Shown piece by piece: positions 44,352 to 53,735 of a stretch of DNA of 64,000 nucleotides. Numbering within the stretch: the first letter of the stretch is position 1; every line of letters starts with the position of its first letter. The translations under genes were made by a program, and so were the position numbers. The DNA comes from Micromonospora yangpuensis (lineage in GTDB: Bacteria; Actinomycetota; Actinomycetes; Mycobacteriales; Micromonosporaceae): the NCBI RefSeq assembly GCF_900091615.1, contig NZ_FMIA01000002.1, forward strand, positions 3,162,001-3,226,000, given 5' to 3'. The notes below the pieces were generated by a model. That model searched no databases and was not told the origin of the DNA. It was given only the letters and a program-made list of their open reading frames with translations.

Positions 44352-47300
44352 TCACCAGCCGGAGGCGGTGTAGACGACCGAGGTGACCGCCGCGTCGGCC
44401 CAGGCCAGCTCGCGCAGCAGGGCGAGAGCACCCTCCTCCGGGTCGATCAGGCCGATGCCGCGTCGGGCGTACTCCCGGCTCAACTCGGCGGTGACCATGC
44501 CGCCGTGGCCGGCCCCGGGGGCCCACGGGCCCCAGTGCACGGTCAGGCAGCGCACCCCGGTCCCAGCGGCGTACCGGCCACCGATCGTGTCGAGGGCGTC
44601 GTTGGCCGCGGCGTAGTCGGCCTGTCCCCGGTTGCCGTAGGCCGCGGCGATGCTGCCGAAGAAGACCACGAAACGCGGCGTGCCGGACAACTCGTCGAGC
44701 GCGGCCAGCACCGCCCGCGCCCCGTCGACCTTGGTGTCGAAGACCCGGGTGAACGAGGCCGGATCCTTCTCGGCGATGAGCTTGTCCTCGATGATCCCGG
44801 CGGCGTAGACCACCCCGTCGATCCGGCCGTGTTCGGCGTGGATGCCGGCCAGCAGCGCCCGGGTGGCCGTCGCGTCCCGGACGTCCAGGGCGTGGTAGCG
44901 CACCTCGGCGCCGAGTTCGGTCAGCTCGGCGATGGTCGCGGCCACCTCCCGGGCGGCCAGGATCCGCTGTGCCCGCCGGTCGATCTCGGCCGGCGACCGT
45001 AGGCCCTGCCGGGCCAGGGCGGTGACCAGGGCGGCCTTGTCACCGGCGGCGTCCAGAGCGGCCTTCTCCGCTGCCGAGACCGCGCCCGCGTCGGCCGGGT
45101 CCTCGGCCAGCGGGGTACGGCCGATCAGCTCGATCCGGCACCGGCTGGCCGAGGCCAGCGCTCGGGCGAACCACGGGGTGATGCCCCGGGCCCCGCCGAA
45201 GAGCACCACCACCGAGTCCGAGGTCAGACCGATCGCGGCGGCCTCGGCCACCCCGTCCCCGGCCGGGCCGGCCCCACCGGCGGCCAGCGCCCCCAGCTCC
45301 ACCGGCACCAGGTCGGCGACGTACCGGCCGTCGCCGCGGTGGGCGACCACCGGCGCGTCGCTGGTGGTGAGCAACTCGTCGAGCAGTTGACGGGCCAGGG
45401 CCTCCGGGGCCGTCGCCGGGTCCACCTCGACGAACCTGGCGGTTAGCTGCGGGTACTCCCGGGCGATGGTGCGGAACAGGCCGGGCATGCCGTCGGCGGC
45501 GCCGGTGGCACCGCGGGCCCCGGCGGCCAGCAGCCAGCGTGGACCGGCCGCGAGTGCCCGCTGCAGCAGCGGGAAGACGTCCGGCAGCAGCGGCTCGTCG
45601 AGGTTGGTGAGCCCGTCGAGGACCAGGACGCCGTCGAAGCCGGCATCGGCCTGCGCGGTGTCGAGCACCCCGAGCTGTCCGGCGGCGCCGTGCTCACCGA
45701 GCAGCTCCGACAGGTACGCCCCGATCGGGCCGCCGCCGGTGATCAGGAACCGGGTACCGGCCAGCACGTCGGCCGGGTCGGCCAGCGCCTCGACCCGGAC
45801 GCTCTCCTGGGCGACCAGCCGTTTCGGCGCGACACCCACCCCCGCCGGGGCAGGACCCACCCCTTCGGTCACGGCCGGGGCGGGACCCACCCCCTCGGTC
45901 ACGGCCGGGGCAGGACCCGCAGCCGCGTCCTCCGTCGGGGCGACGCCCGCCTCGAGGGCCGGTGCCGGGGCGGTCAGGGTGCTGGTCGCGGTGAGGGTGG
46001 CCGTCGCGGTGACGGTGCCGTTCATCTTGTCGTTGAGCCAGCTGACCATGGCGCGTACGGTGCGGGCCTTGACGAGGTCTTCGAGTTCGGATTCGTCGCC
46101 TTCGACGGTGAGCTGGAGGCGGTGGGCGACCTCGCCGGCGACTTCGGCGCGTTTGATGCTGTCGATGCTGAGGTCGGCTTCGAGGTCGAGGTCGGCTTCG
46201 ATGAGGTCGACGGGGTAGCCGGTGCGTTCGCTGATCACGGTCAGGATGGCGTGCTGGAAGTCGGCCAGGGCCGGCCCGGCCGTGCCGGCGGGTGCGGCGG
46301 TGAGCGCCACCGGCGCGACGGCTACCGGTCCGGTGGTGGAGACCGACACCTCGATGGTCCCGCTCATCCTGTCGTTGAGCCAGCTGACCATGGCGCGTAC
46401 GGTGCGGGCCTTGACGAGGTCTTCGAGTTCGGATTCGTCGCCTTCGACGGTGAGCTGGAGGCGGTGGGCGACCTCGCCGGCGACTTCGGCGCGTTTGATG
46501 CTGTCGATGCTGAGGTCGGCTTCGAGGTCGAGGTCCTCCTCGATGAGGTCGACGGGGTAGCCGGTGCGTTCGCTGATCACGGTCAGGATCGCGTGCTGGA
46601 AGTCGGCCAGGCTCGGGCCGGTCACCGGGGCGACGGTGCCCACCGCGGGCGAGACCGGCACGAGCGCCGGCACCTCGGCGGGCGCGACGGTCGCCACCAA
46701 CGTCGCAGCACCGTTGGTGACCAGCGCCGCACCGCCGTCACTCACCAACCCGGCACTGCCGTTGCCGGCCAGCGTGGCGCTGCCGTTGCCGACCAATGCG
46801 GCACTGCCGTTGCCGGCCAGCGCCACGCCACCGACCGGGCCGCCGTTGCCGGTCACCGTCGTCGCCGCTGCCGGGGCGGGGTGCCCGCCGGCCGGCCCGG
46901 ACGTCGCCGCCGGTGGCAGGGCCGCGTACCCGTCGGTGCGGTACGCCTCGGTGGGCTGCCAGACCAGCCGCCCGCCGCCGCCCGATCCGTCGGTCAGGAA
47001 GGCGAGCAGTACGTCGCGTTGGGTGGCGATCAGGTCGCGGGTGGTGCGCAGGTACTCGCTGAGCAGTTCGCCCCGCACGTCCCGGGCACCGACGCCCGGA
47101 TCGGTACCGGTTGGCGCGCCGTTCGTTGGGGTCATCGACAGCTCCTTGATCCGTCGGGGAGGGGTCATGCCACCGGGAAGACAGTTGCCGTGCTGGTCCC
47201 GGACGAGCTGCCCGTCGACCGTCCAGACCGGACGACGGGCCGGTGCCGTACCGGCCGGGTCCGGGGTGACCCGGCCGTGGAAGAGCCAGTCGGGGCGGAC

Positions 47301-50300
47301 CGGCGCGCCGGCGCAGGCGATCTCCCCGACCGAGATCAGGAAGCCGCGCAGCCCCTCGGCCGGACCGCGGTCGGTGGCGATCACCCGGTGCGGGCGGTCA
47401 CCGAGCACCGCCTGCACCAGCCGGGTGAGCACCTGACCGGGGCCGACCTCGACGAAGAGGCGGGCACCGGCGGCGTACATCGCCTCGACCTGTTCGACGA
47501 AGCGCACCGGCGCGCCGATCTGCTCGGCGAGGTGGTGCCGCACCCCGTCGGCGTCACCGGAGTACGGTGCGGCGGTCAGGTTGGACCAGACCGGGATGCC
47601 TGGCGCGGCGATCCGGTCGGTGGCCAGCACCTCGGCGAAGGTCTCCACCGCGCCGGCGACCACCGGGCTGTGGAAGGCACACGCCACCGGGATGGCCTTG
47701 GCCGACAGCCCGGCCTCCTTGAACGCGACCACCGCCGCCTGCACCTTGGCGGTCGGGCCGGAAACCACCTGCTGTTTCGGGGCGTTGCGGTTGGCCAGCA
47801 CGACCTCGCTGGTCAGTCCGGCGGCGGCGAGGGTCTGGGTCACCTGGTCGACGGTGGCGTTGACCGCCGCCATGGTGCCCGGGTCCGCGCCGCTGGCCTC
47901 GAGGATGGCCGCCGCCCGCTGCCGGCTCAGCCGCAACAGGGTGGCCGCGTCGAAGGCGCCGGCGACACAGAGCCCGACCAGCTCGCCGTAGCTGTGCCCG
48001 GCGGTCATGTCGGGCCGGACCCCGAGGCGGCGCAGCAGGTGGTCGACGGCGAGCCCGCCGATGCCCAGCACGGGCTGGGCGACGCGGGTGTCGCGTACCC
48101 GGTCGTTCTGCTCGCGGCGGGCGTCGGAGTCGAAGGCGGCGGGCGGGAAGAGCAGCTCGGCGGCGGGCCTGTCGAGTTCGAGGTAGTGCCGCAGCTCCGG
48201 GAAGGCGACGAAGAGCTCCGCCAGGGCACCGGTGCGCTGGCTGCCCTGCCCGGGGAAGAGGAAGGCGACCGCACCCGGCTCGGCCGGTGCCGCCGGCTGC
48301 ACCAGGCCGCTGGCCGGGTCGTGTTCGCCGGCGAGGGCGCGGCGCAACAGCGTCGCCAGCTCGGTCAGGTCGCGGGCGACCACGGCGACCCGGGTGGGCC
48401 CGGGTCGGCCGACGGACCGGGCGCTGGTCGCCGCGGCCAGCTCGGCGAGGCCTCCGGGCCGGTCCCGGTCGTCGTCGGCGGGCAGGCTCTCCAGCAGGTG
48501 CCGGACCGACTGGTGGGCCGCGTCCTGGTCGGCGCCGCGGAAGCAGAACAGCTCGGCCGGCCAGATCCGCCGGGCGTGGCGGGGCTCCGGCGCGGCGGCG
48601 TACGCGCCGAGCACCACGTGGAAGTTGGTGCCGCCGAAGCCGAACGCGCTCACCCCGGCGATCCGCTCCGCCGCCGGGGCGGGCCAGGGGCGGGCCTCGG
48701 TGTAGAAGGCGAACGGGCTGCGCTGCGAGTGCCAGGCCGGGTTGGGCCGTTGCAGGTGCAGGGTGGGTGGCCGGACGCCGTGGTACAGCGCGAGGGTCGC
48801 CTTGATCACCCCGGCCAGCCCGGCGGCGCACTTGGTGTGCCCGATCTGGGACTTGACCGAGCCCAGCGCGCATCCGCTCGGTTCGGCGCCGGCCTCGACG
48901 AACAGCCGGGTCAGCGTCTCCAGTTCGGTACGGTCGCCGACCACCGTGCCGGTGCCGTGCGCCTCCACCAGGCCGACCTCCCGGGGGGAGACCCCGCTGC
49001 GCCGGTACGCCCGGTCCAGGGCCCGGCGCTGCCCGTCGGGGCGGGGCGCGGTCAGTCCGAGGGCACGGCCGTCGCTGGCCCCGCCGAGGCCCTTGACCAC
49101 CGCGTAGATCCGGTCACCGTCGCGTTCGGCGTCGGCGAGCCGTTTGAGCACCACGCAGGCCACCCCCTCGCCGAGGGCGATGCCGTCGCCGGTGCTGTCG
49201 AAGGGCCGGGACCGGCCGGTCGGGGAGAGCGCGTGCGCCGAGGTGAACATCAGGTAGTCGTTGATGCCGTTGTGCAGGTCCGCGCCGCCGCAGATCATCA
49301 GGTCGCTGTCGCCGCTGACCAGCTCCTTGCAGGCGGCGTCCAGGGCGGCCAGCGACGAGGCGCAGGCGGCGTCGATCGTGTAGTTGGGTCCACCCAGGTC
49401 GAGCCGGTTGGCGACCCGCCCGGCGATCACGTTGGCCAGGACGCCGGGGAAGCTGTCCTCGGTGACGGTGGGCAGCAGGTCGGCCATCTCCTCGGGCACC
49501 TCACCGAGGTACGCCGGCAGCATGGTGCGCAGGGTCTGGGCGTGCCCCATGTCGCTGCCGGCCTCGGCGCCGAAGACCACCCCGGTACGGCCGTGGTCCA
49601 CCCCGGCGGCGTCGGCCGGGTAACCGGCGTCGCGCAGGGCCCGGTCGGAGACCTCCAGGGCGAGTAGCTGGGTCGGGTCGATGCTGCTCAGCGCGGCCGG
49701 TGGGATGCCGTAGCGGATCGCGTCGAAGGGCACCGGGTCGATGAAGCCGCCCCACTTGGAGACGCTGATCCGGCCGGTCTGCCCCGGGCCGACCTCGGGG
49801 GCGTAGTACAGGTCGGTGTCCCACCGCTGGGCCGGCACCTCGCCCACCGCGTCGACGCCGCTGAGCACCGTACGCCAGAAGCTGTCCAGGTCGGGGGAGC
49901 CGGGCAGCATGCAGGACATCCCGACGATGGCGATGTCCAGCGGGGCGACCGGGTCCTCGACCTGGACCGCCGGCGGGGCCAGCCGCTCGCGCAGCGTCTC
50001 CAGCCGGCCGGCGTGGTGCGCGCGGACCTCGGTGGTCACCGCGTCGTGCAGGTCGGCGACGGTGGTGGCGGCGTCGCGCAGCACCGCCACCTGACCGGCC
50101 ATGAAGAGCCCCTCGGCGGCCTGGACCTGCTCGTCGACCGACTCGACGACCTCGCCGGAGCGGCGCAGGCCCTTGCTGGCGATGCGGAGCCGGCCCACGT
50201 TGAGCAGCTCCAGGTTCTCCCAGACCTGGCGGTTCTCCACCCCCGCGCCCTCCAGCCGGGTACGCAACTGGTGGAAGTCGTCGACGAACGGGGTGTGCAG

Positions 50301-51908
50301 GCACCGGGTGGCGTGCCCGGGGGCGGTCTCCAGCAGCGCGGTGGCCTCGGCGGCGAGCGCCTCGCGTTGGAACAGCGGCTGGACCGCGCCGTGCGTCACC
50401 GCCTCGGCGGTGAACAGGTAGGCGGTGCCCATCAGCACACCGATCCGGGCACCCCGGCCGGCCAGCGGTGCGGCCATCGTGGCGACCATCGCCGCCGACC
50501 GGGCATCGTGGACGCCACCGGCGAAGAAGACCTGCAACTGCCCGGCGGCTGCCGGCTCGGCGGCCAGGAACTCGTCGAGCACCAGCAGTTGGGCCTCCCA
50601 CAGCGGGAAGCTGGCGCGGGGGCCGACGTGTCCGCCGCACTCGGCTCCCTCGAAGATGAACTTGCGGGCCCCGGCGCGCAGGAACTGCCGGAGCAGGCCG
50701 GGGGAGGGTACGTGCAGGAAGGTGCTGATCCCCCGGTCTTCCAGGGCGCGGGCCTGGGGCGGCCGACCGCCGGCGATGATCACGCAGGCCGGCTGGACCT
50801 CGGCGATGACGTCGAGTTGCGCGGCGCGTAGCTCCTCGGGGGCGAAACCGAGGACCCCGACGCCCCACGGCCGGTCACCGAGGCGCTCGACGGTCTCGGT
50901 GAGGATCCGGCGGCACTGGTCCGGCCCGTTGAGGGCCAGGGCGATGAAGGGCAACGCGCCGCCGTCGGCGACCGCCTCGGCGAAGGCGGCCTCGTCGCTG
51001 ACCCGGGTCATCGGGCCCTGGGCGACCGGCACCCGGACGCCGAGGGTCTCGGCCAGCGGGGAGCCGGGGCGCAGCAGGTCACCGGCGTCCGGGTCGTCGA
51101 GCGCGGCGAGCAGCGCCGCGCGCATCCCCCGGACGGCGGCGCCGGTGTCCGCCCAGCGGTCGGCGAAGACCGCGGCCAACCAACCGTCCTGACCGATCGG
51201 CAGGAGTTCGGAGTCCGGGTCGTGTGGGCCACCCCGGCGGATGCCCCGGAAACCGTCGCGCAGGACGGTCTCGGAGCCGTCCATCCGGCGGATCGTGGCC
51301 TGCACGTCGGCCGGCAGCTCCGACTCGGGCAGCAGGGCGAGCTGGGTGTCCAGGACGATCCCGGTCGCGCCGCCGACCAGGCAGGCGCCGGCGGTGTGCG
51401 GCCCGATCCCGCCGGCCACCCAGATCGGCAGGTCGAGGCGGTCGTCGGCGGCGAGCTGCTGGAGCAGGACGAAGGTGCTGAGGTCGCTGACCCGGCCGCC
51501 GGCCTCCATGCCCCGGGCGATCAGCCCGTGCGCCCCGGCCGCCGCGGCGGCGCGGGCCTCATCCCGGCCGGTCACCTCCACCACCACCCGGTACCGTCCG
51601 ACGATCTCGGCCAGTGGCCAGGGGCCGTCCGGGGTGACCAGCACCAGGTCCACGCGGCCGCCGGCGACCCGGTCGACCTCGTCGGGGGTGGCCCGACAGT
51701 CGGCGGGGACCCGGACCCCGAACGGCTCGGGTGACCAGGCCGCGGCCCGACTGAGCGCCCGTAGCGCCCAGTCCTGGCCGTCGGCCAGGTCGAGCACCCC
51801 CAGAGCGCCGGCGGAGCAGGCGGCGGCCGGGACGCGGGGACTGGGTTCCAGTGCGCCGGCGGGGTTCACCACCATGATCAGGTCGCGCGTGTGCGGTGCA
51901 GTACTCAT
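44352..51908 (-). CDS. Giant PUFA-type synthase: ER-ER-KS-AT-ACP-ACP-KR
   Basis: About 2518 aa. Residues 1-610 hold two TIM barrels like 2-nitropropane dioxygenase/FMN enoylreductase (IWVAGGIGPHTAG near 165; FEGAECGGHVGP near 424 and FFAGGVHDARS). KS about 655-1100 with Cys in TIDAACASSLAAL, His in EAHGTGTVVGD and SQIGHTKCAAG. AT about 1215-1530 with LFPGQGSQRTG and GHSYGELVG. Two nearly identical ACPs about 1770-1850 and 1885-1965, Ser in DLSIDSIKRAE. KR about 2060-2518 with VVLFGGARGITPWFARAL and the SDR Ser/Tyr in SIAAAYGNRGQADYAAAND. ATG 51908 has GGGAG before it. It should work with the KS-AT-DH-PPTase protein (52-bp gap). Confidence 0.92.
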   Translation of the reverse strand: MSTAPHTRDLIMVVNPAGALEPSPRVPAAACSAGALGVLDLADGQDWALRALSRAAAWSPEPFGVRVPADCRATPDEVDRVAGGRVDLVLVTPDGPWPLAEIVGRYRVVVEVTGRDEARAAAAAGAHGLIARGMEAGGRVSDLSTFVLLQQLAADDRLDLPIWVAGGIGPHTAGACLVGGATGIVLDTQLALLPESELPADVQATIRRMDGSETVLRDGFRGIRRGGPHDPDSELLPIGQDGWLAAVFADRWADTGAAVRGMRAALLAALDDPDAGDLLRPGSPLAETLGVRVPVAQGPMTRVSDEAAFAEAVADGGALPFIALALNGPDQCRRILTETVERLGDRPWGVGVLGFAPEELRAAQLDVIAEVQPACVIIAGGRPPQARALEDRGISTFLHVPSPGLLRQFLRAGARKFIFEGAECGGHVGPRASFPLWEAQLLVLDEFLAAEPAAAGQLQVFFAGGVHDARSAAMVATMAAPLAGRGARIGVLMGTAYLFTAEAVTHGAVQPLFQREALAAEATALLETAPGHATRCLHTPFVDDFHQLRTRLEGAGVENRQVWENLELLNVGRLRIASKGLRRSGEVVESVDEQVQAAEGLFMAGQVAVLRDAATTVADLHDAVTTEVRAHHAGRLETLRERLAPPAVQVEDPVAPLDIAIVGMSCMLPGSPDLDSFWRTVLSGVDAVGEVPAQRWDTDLYYAPEVGPGQTGRISVSKWGGFIDPVPFDAIRYGIPPAALSSIDPTQLLALEVSDRALRDAGYPADAAGVDHGRTGVVFGAEAGSDMGHAQTLRTMLPAYLGEVPEEMADLLPTVTEDSFPGVLANVIAGRVANRLDLGGPNYTIDAACASSLAALDAACKELVSGDSDLMICGGADLHNGINDYLMFTSAHALSPTGRSRPFDSTGDGIALGEGVACVVLKRLADAERDGDRIYAVVKGLGGASDGRALGLTAPRPDGQRRALDRAYRRSGVSPREVGLVEAHGTGTVVGDRTELETLTRLFVEAGAEPSGCALGSVKSQIGHTKCAAGLAGVIKATLALYHGVRPPTLHLQRPNPAWHSQRSPFAFYTEARPWPAPAAERIAGVSAFGFGGTNFHVVLGAYAAAPEPRHARRIWPAELFCFRGADQDAAHQSVRHLLESLPADDDRDRPGGLAELAAATSARSVGRPGPTRVAVVARDLTELATLLRRALAGEHDPASGLVQPAAPAEPGAVAFLFPGQGSQRTGALAELFVAFPELRHYLELDRPAAELLFPPAAFDSDARREQNDRVRDTRVAQPVLGIGGLAVDHLLRRLGVRPDMTAGHSYGELVGLCVAGAFDAATLLRLSRQRAAAILEASGADPGTMAAVNATVDQVTQTLAAAGLTSEVVLANRNAPKQQVVSGPTAKVQAAVVAFKEAGLSAKAIPVACAFHSPVVAGAVETFAEVLATDRIAAPGIPVWSNLTAAPYSGDADGVRHHLAEQIGAPVRFVEQVEAMYAAGARLFVEVGPGQVLTRLVQAVLGDRPHRVIATDRGPAEGLRGFLISVGEIACAGAPVRPDWLFHGRVTPDPAGTAPARRPVWTVDGQLVRDQHGNCLPGGMTPPRRIKELSMTPTNGAPTGTDPGVGARDVRGELLSEYLRTTRDLIATQRDVLLAFLTDGSGGGGRLVWQPTEAYRTDGYAALPPAATSGPAGGHPAPAAATTVTGNGGPVGGVALAGNGSAALVGNGSATLAGNGSAGLVSDGGAALVTNGAATLVATVAPAEVPALVPVSPAVGTVAPVTGPSLADFQHAILTVISERTGYPVDLIEEDLDLEADLSIDSIKRAEVAGEVAHRLQLTVEGDESELEDLVKARTVRAMVSWLNDRMSGTIEVSVSTTGPVAVAPVALTAAPAGTAGPALADFQHAILTVISERTGYPVDLIEADLDLEADLSIDSIKRAEVAGEVAHRLQLTVEGDESELEDLVKARTVRAMVSWLNDKMNGTVTATATLTATSTLTAPAPALEAGVAPTEDAAAGPAPAVTEGVGPAPAVTEGVGPAPAGVGVAPKRLVAQESVRVEALADPADVLAGTRFLITGGGPIGAYLSELLGEHGAAGQLGVLDTAQADAGFDGVLVLDGLTNLDEPLLPDVFPLLQRALAAGPRWLLAAGARGATGAADGMPGLFRTIAREYPQLTARFVEVDPATAPEALARQLLDELLTTSDAPVVAHRGDGRYVADLVPVELGALAAGGAGPAGDGVAEAAAIGLTSDSVVVLFGGARGITPWFARALASASRCRIELIGRTPLAEDPADAGAVSAAEKAALDAAGDKAALVTALARQGLRSPAEIDRRAQRILAAREVAATIAELTELGAEVRYHALDVRDATATRALLAGIHAEHGRIDGVVYAAGIIEDKLIAEKDPASFTRVFDTKVDGARAVLAALDELSGTPRFVVFFGSIAAAYGNRGQADYAAANDALDTIGGRYAAGTGVRCLTVHWGPWAPGAGHGGMVTAELSREYARRGIGLIDPEEGALALLRELAWADAAVTSVVYTASGW
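46028..46613. repeat. Near-identical direct repeat of about 244 bp encoding the two ACP domains
   Basis: 46028-46271 and 46370-46613 are almost identical, offset 342 bp (114 codons), with a handful of differences (for example GATGGCGTG against GATCGCGTG). The repeats look lower in GC than their surroundings. Confidence 0.85.
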
Positions 51909-52762
51909 TTGGCTCCCAGCTGGTGCACGGGGATCGCGGAGGGCGACAGGCCGGGCCGGACGACCGACGGTCGGTGACCGGGGCCGTAATTCGCGGCAGT
52001 CAATGTCGCGCTGAGTCATAACGTAGCGGCGATCAGTTACGGTCCGGTTAAATCTGCCCGACATCGTTAAGTCCGTGCAGATTTCCTACTTAGGCGACGG
52101 GAATTGTCGACGGGCTGGCCAGGAAAAATGCTGCCGGGTGTGGACGGTTGCGGACTTCGAGTGCGGCCGACAGGCGCGGTGGCCGCGAATGTCGCCGAGG
52201 TGACCAATTAAGAAACTGGATCAAGGTCGACTCGATGGACGATTCCACCCACTTTTGTCCCAGCATGTGGAACAGGTCTTGCCAGATGTTGTTGCCTGAG
52301 CCAACGATCCCTGTCCATGCGGGTAGACGCTATTGCCCACCGATTAACTTGGGCATCGCGAAGGTGGGATGCGAATCGCTGAACGATCGTCGAAAGCCCT
52401 GGTGGTAGGGCTTGCTGACCGCGCCGCCGGGCATCGGTGCCCGAGGTGGGCGCTGGCGGACCCGGCGCGGGGATCCGTCGCCCGGTGTCGTCCGGCACCG
52501 GGCCTCGCCATGGTGGACAGCGATGGTGGCCAGGGGTCGCAGGTGGCGTGGCGCAGGTCACTTAACGAGCGTTTTATCTGGTCTGCCCCAATGGCGTATG
52601 CGGCGTTGTCGCCCGACATCGGGAAAACCGGTAACCGCCGGAGGTGACCGGTGCTCCCGCCGCCCGCTCAGACCCAGCGGTCGGTCGGTGGGTGCTACAC
52701 CATCGACGGCCGTCCGCGCTCCGGCACTGCCCGACTCATTCTCTTTCGGATCGGCGGTAATT
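51909..52762. other. 854-bp intergenic region between the PKS operon and the TauE gene
   Basis: No convincing gene: small frames exist, but none has family features or an RBS. The part next to the PKS start (52000-52110) is AT-richer and holds the inverted repeat AAATCTGC (52050-52057) / GCAGATTT (52077-52084), spacer 19 nt, a possible operator for the minus-strand operon. A 7-bp hairpin AAGCCCT/AGGGCTT is at 52394-52413. The rest shows nothing that I can name. Confidence 0.5.
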
Positions 52763-53686
52763 GTGCGTAAAATTCTTCTGCTCGCGCTGGTGGGCCTCGG
52801 CGCGCAACTGGTCGACGGCAGTCTCGGGATGGCGTACGGCGTGACGTCCACGACGTTGCTGCTGGCCCTGAACACCGGTGCCGCGAGCGCCTCGGCAACC
52901 GTCCACCTCGCCGAGATCGGCACCACCCTGGTCTCCGGCACCGCGCACTGGCGGTTCGGCAACGTCGACTGGCGGGTGGTCCGCCGGGTCGGCGTACCGG
53001 GTGCCGTCGGCGCCTTCGCCGGGGCGACCTTCCTCTCCGGACTCTCCACCGAGACCGCGGCACCGGTCATGTCGCTGATCCTGCTCGCCCTCGGCCTCTA
53101 CGTGCTCGTCCGGTTCACCGTCGCCGGCCTGCCCCGCGACCGCGTCGGGCTGCCGCTGCGCAAGCGCTTCCTCGGCCCGCTGGGGCTGGTGGCCGGCTTC
53201 GTCGACGCCACCGGTGGCGGCGGATGGGGGCCGATCGGCACCCCCGCGATCCTGGCCAGCGGTCGGCTGGAGCCCCGCCGGGTGATCGGCTCGATCGACA
53301 CCAGCGAGTTCCTGGTGGCGATCGCGGCCAGCCTGGGGTTCCTGGTCGGCATCGGCGCGGCGAACATCAACTTCACCTGGGTGGCCGCGCTGCTGCTCGG
53401 TGGCATGATCGCCGCGCCGATCGCCGCCTGGCTGGTGCGGATGGTGCCGCCGCGGGTCCTCGGCTCCGCCGTCGGCGGCGTCATCATCCTCACCAACAGC
53501 CGGACCCTGCTGCGCAGCGAGTGGATCGACGCCCCGACACCGCTGCGGTACGCCTGCTACCTGGTCGTCGCCCTGGTCTGGGCGGCGGCGGTGTCCTGGT
53601 CGCTGCGGCGGCACCTGGCCGAGCGCAGCGTCCCCACGGCTGTGGCCGACCCCGACGGCGGTGAGCACGTGGGCACGGCGCGGTGA
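52763..53686 (+). CDS. TauE/SafE family sulfite/sulfonate exporter-like membrane protein
   Basis: 307 aa, about 8 hydrophobic helices. Typical features: N-terminal LVGLGAQLVDGSLGMAYGVTS and the conserved central GFVDATGGGGWGPIGTPAIL with GSIDTSEFLVAIAASLGF. Family members move sulfite, sulfoacetate or other organosulfur anions. The start GTG 52763 is chosen because conserved residues begin there; the frame is open 350 bp upstream without matches. It is divergent from the sulfotransferase-containing PKS operon, which is suggestive but unproven. Confidence 0.88.
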   Translation: MRKILLLALVGLGAQLVDGSLGMAYGVTSTTLLLALNTGAASASATVHLAEIGTTLVSGTAHWRFGNVDWRVVRRVGVPGAVGAFAGATFLSGLSTETAAPVMSLILLALGLYVLVRFTVAGLPRDRVGLPLRKRFLGPLGLVAGFVDATGGGGWGPIGTPAILASGRLEPRRVIGSIDTSEFLVAIAASLGFLVGIGAANINFTWVAALLLGGMIAAPIAAWLVRMVPPRVLGSAVGGVIILTNSRTLLRSEWIDAPTPLRYACYLVVALVWAAAVSWSLRRHLAERSVPTAVADPDGGEHVGTAR

Positions 53687-53695
53687 CCGGCGGCC

Positions 53696-53725
53696 GGCCG
53701 GGTCACCGCCGTCGGTGACCCGGCC
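53696..53725. terminator. Bidirectional hairpin terminator
   Basis: Perfect 13-bp stem GGCCGGGTCACCG (53696-53708) / CGGTGACCCGGCC (53713-53725), 4-nt loop, between convergent TauE and PucR genes. Confidence 0.75.
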
Positions 53726-53735
53726 ACCGGCGGGC

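Noticed and set aside
39365..44386. Very long plus-strand frame opposite the KS-AT-DH-PPTase gene
   Set aside because: Its protein lacks domain motifs and mirrors the codon bias of the real gene on the other strand.
45690..49667. 1325-aa plus-strand frame opposite the giant synthase
   Set aside because: Low-complexity Gly/Val/Arg product; shadow of the KS-AT-ACP region.
37037..51908. Enediyne biosynthetic cluster
   Set aside because: Despite DH-PPTase similarity, no enediyne companion genes are visible and the enoylreductase/tandem-ACP layout fits PUFA-type synthases better.
52148..52408. 86-aa open frame in the PKS-TauE gap
   Set aside because: Composition not like neighbouring coding DNA, no RBS, no motif; probably chance.
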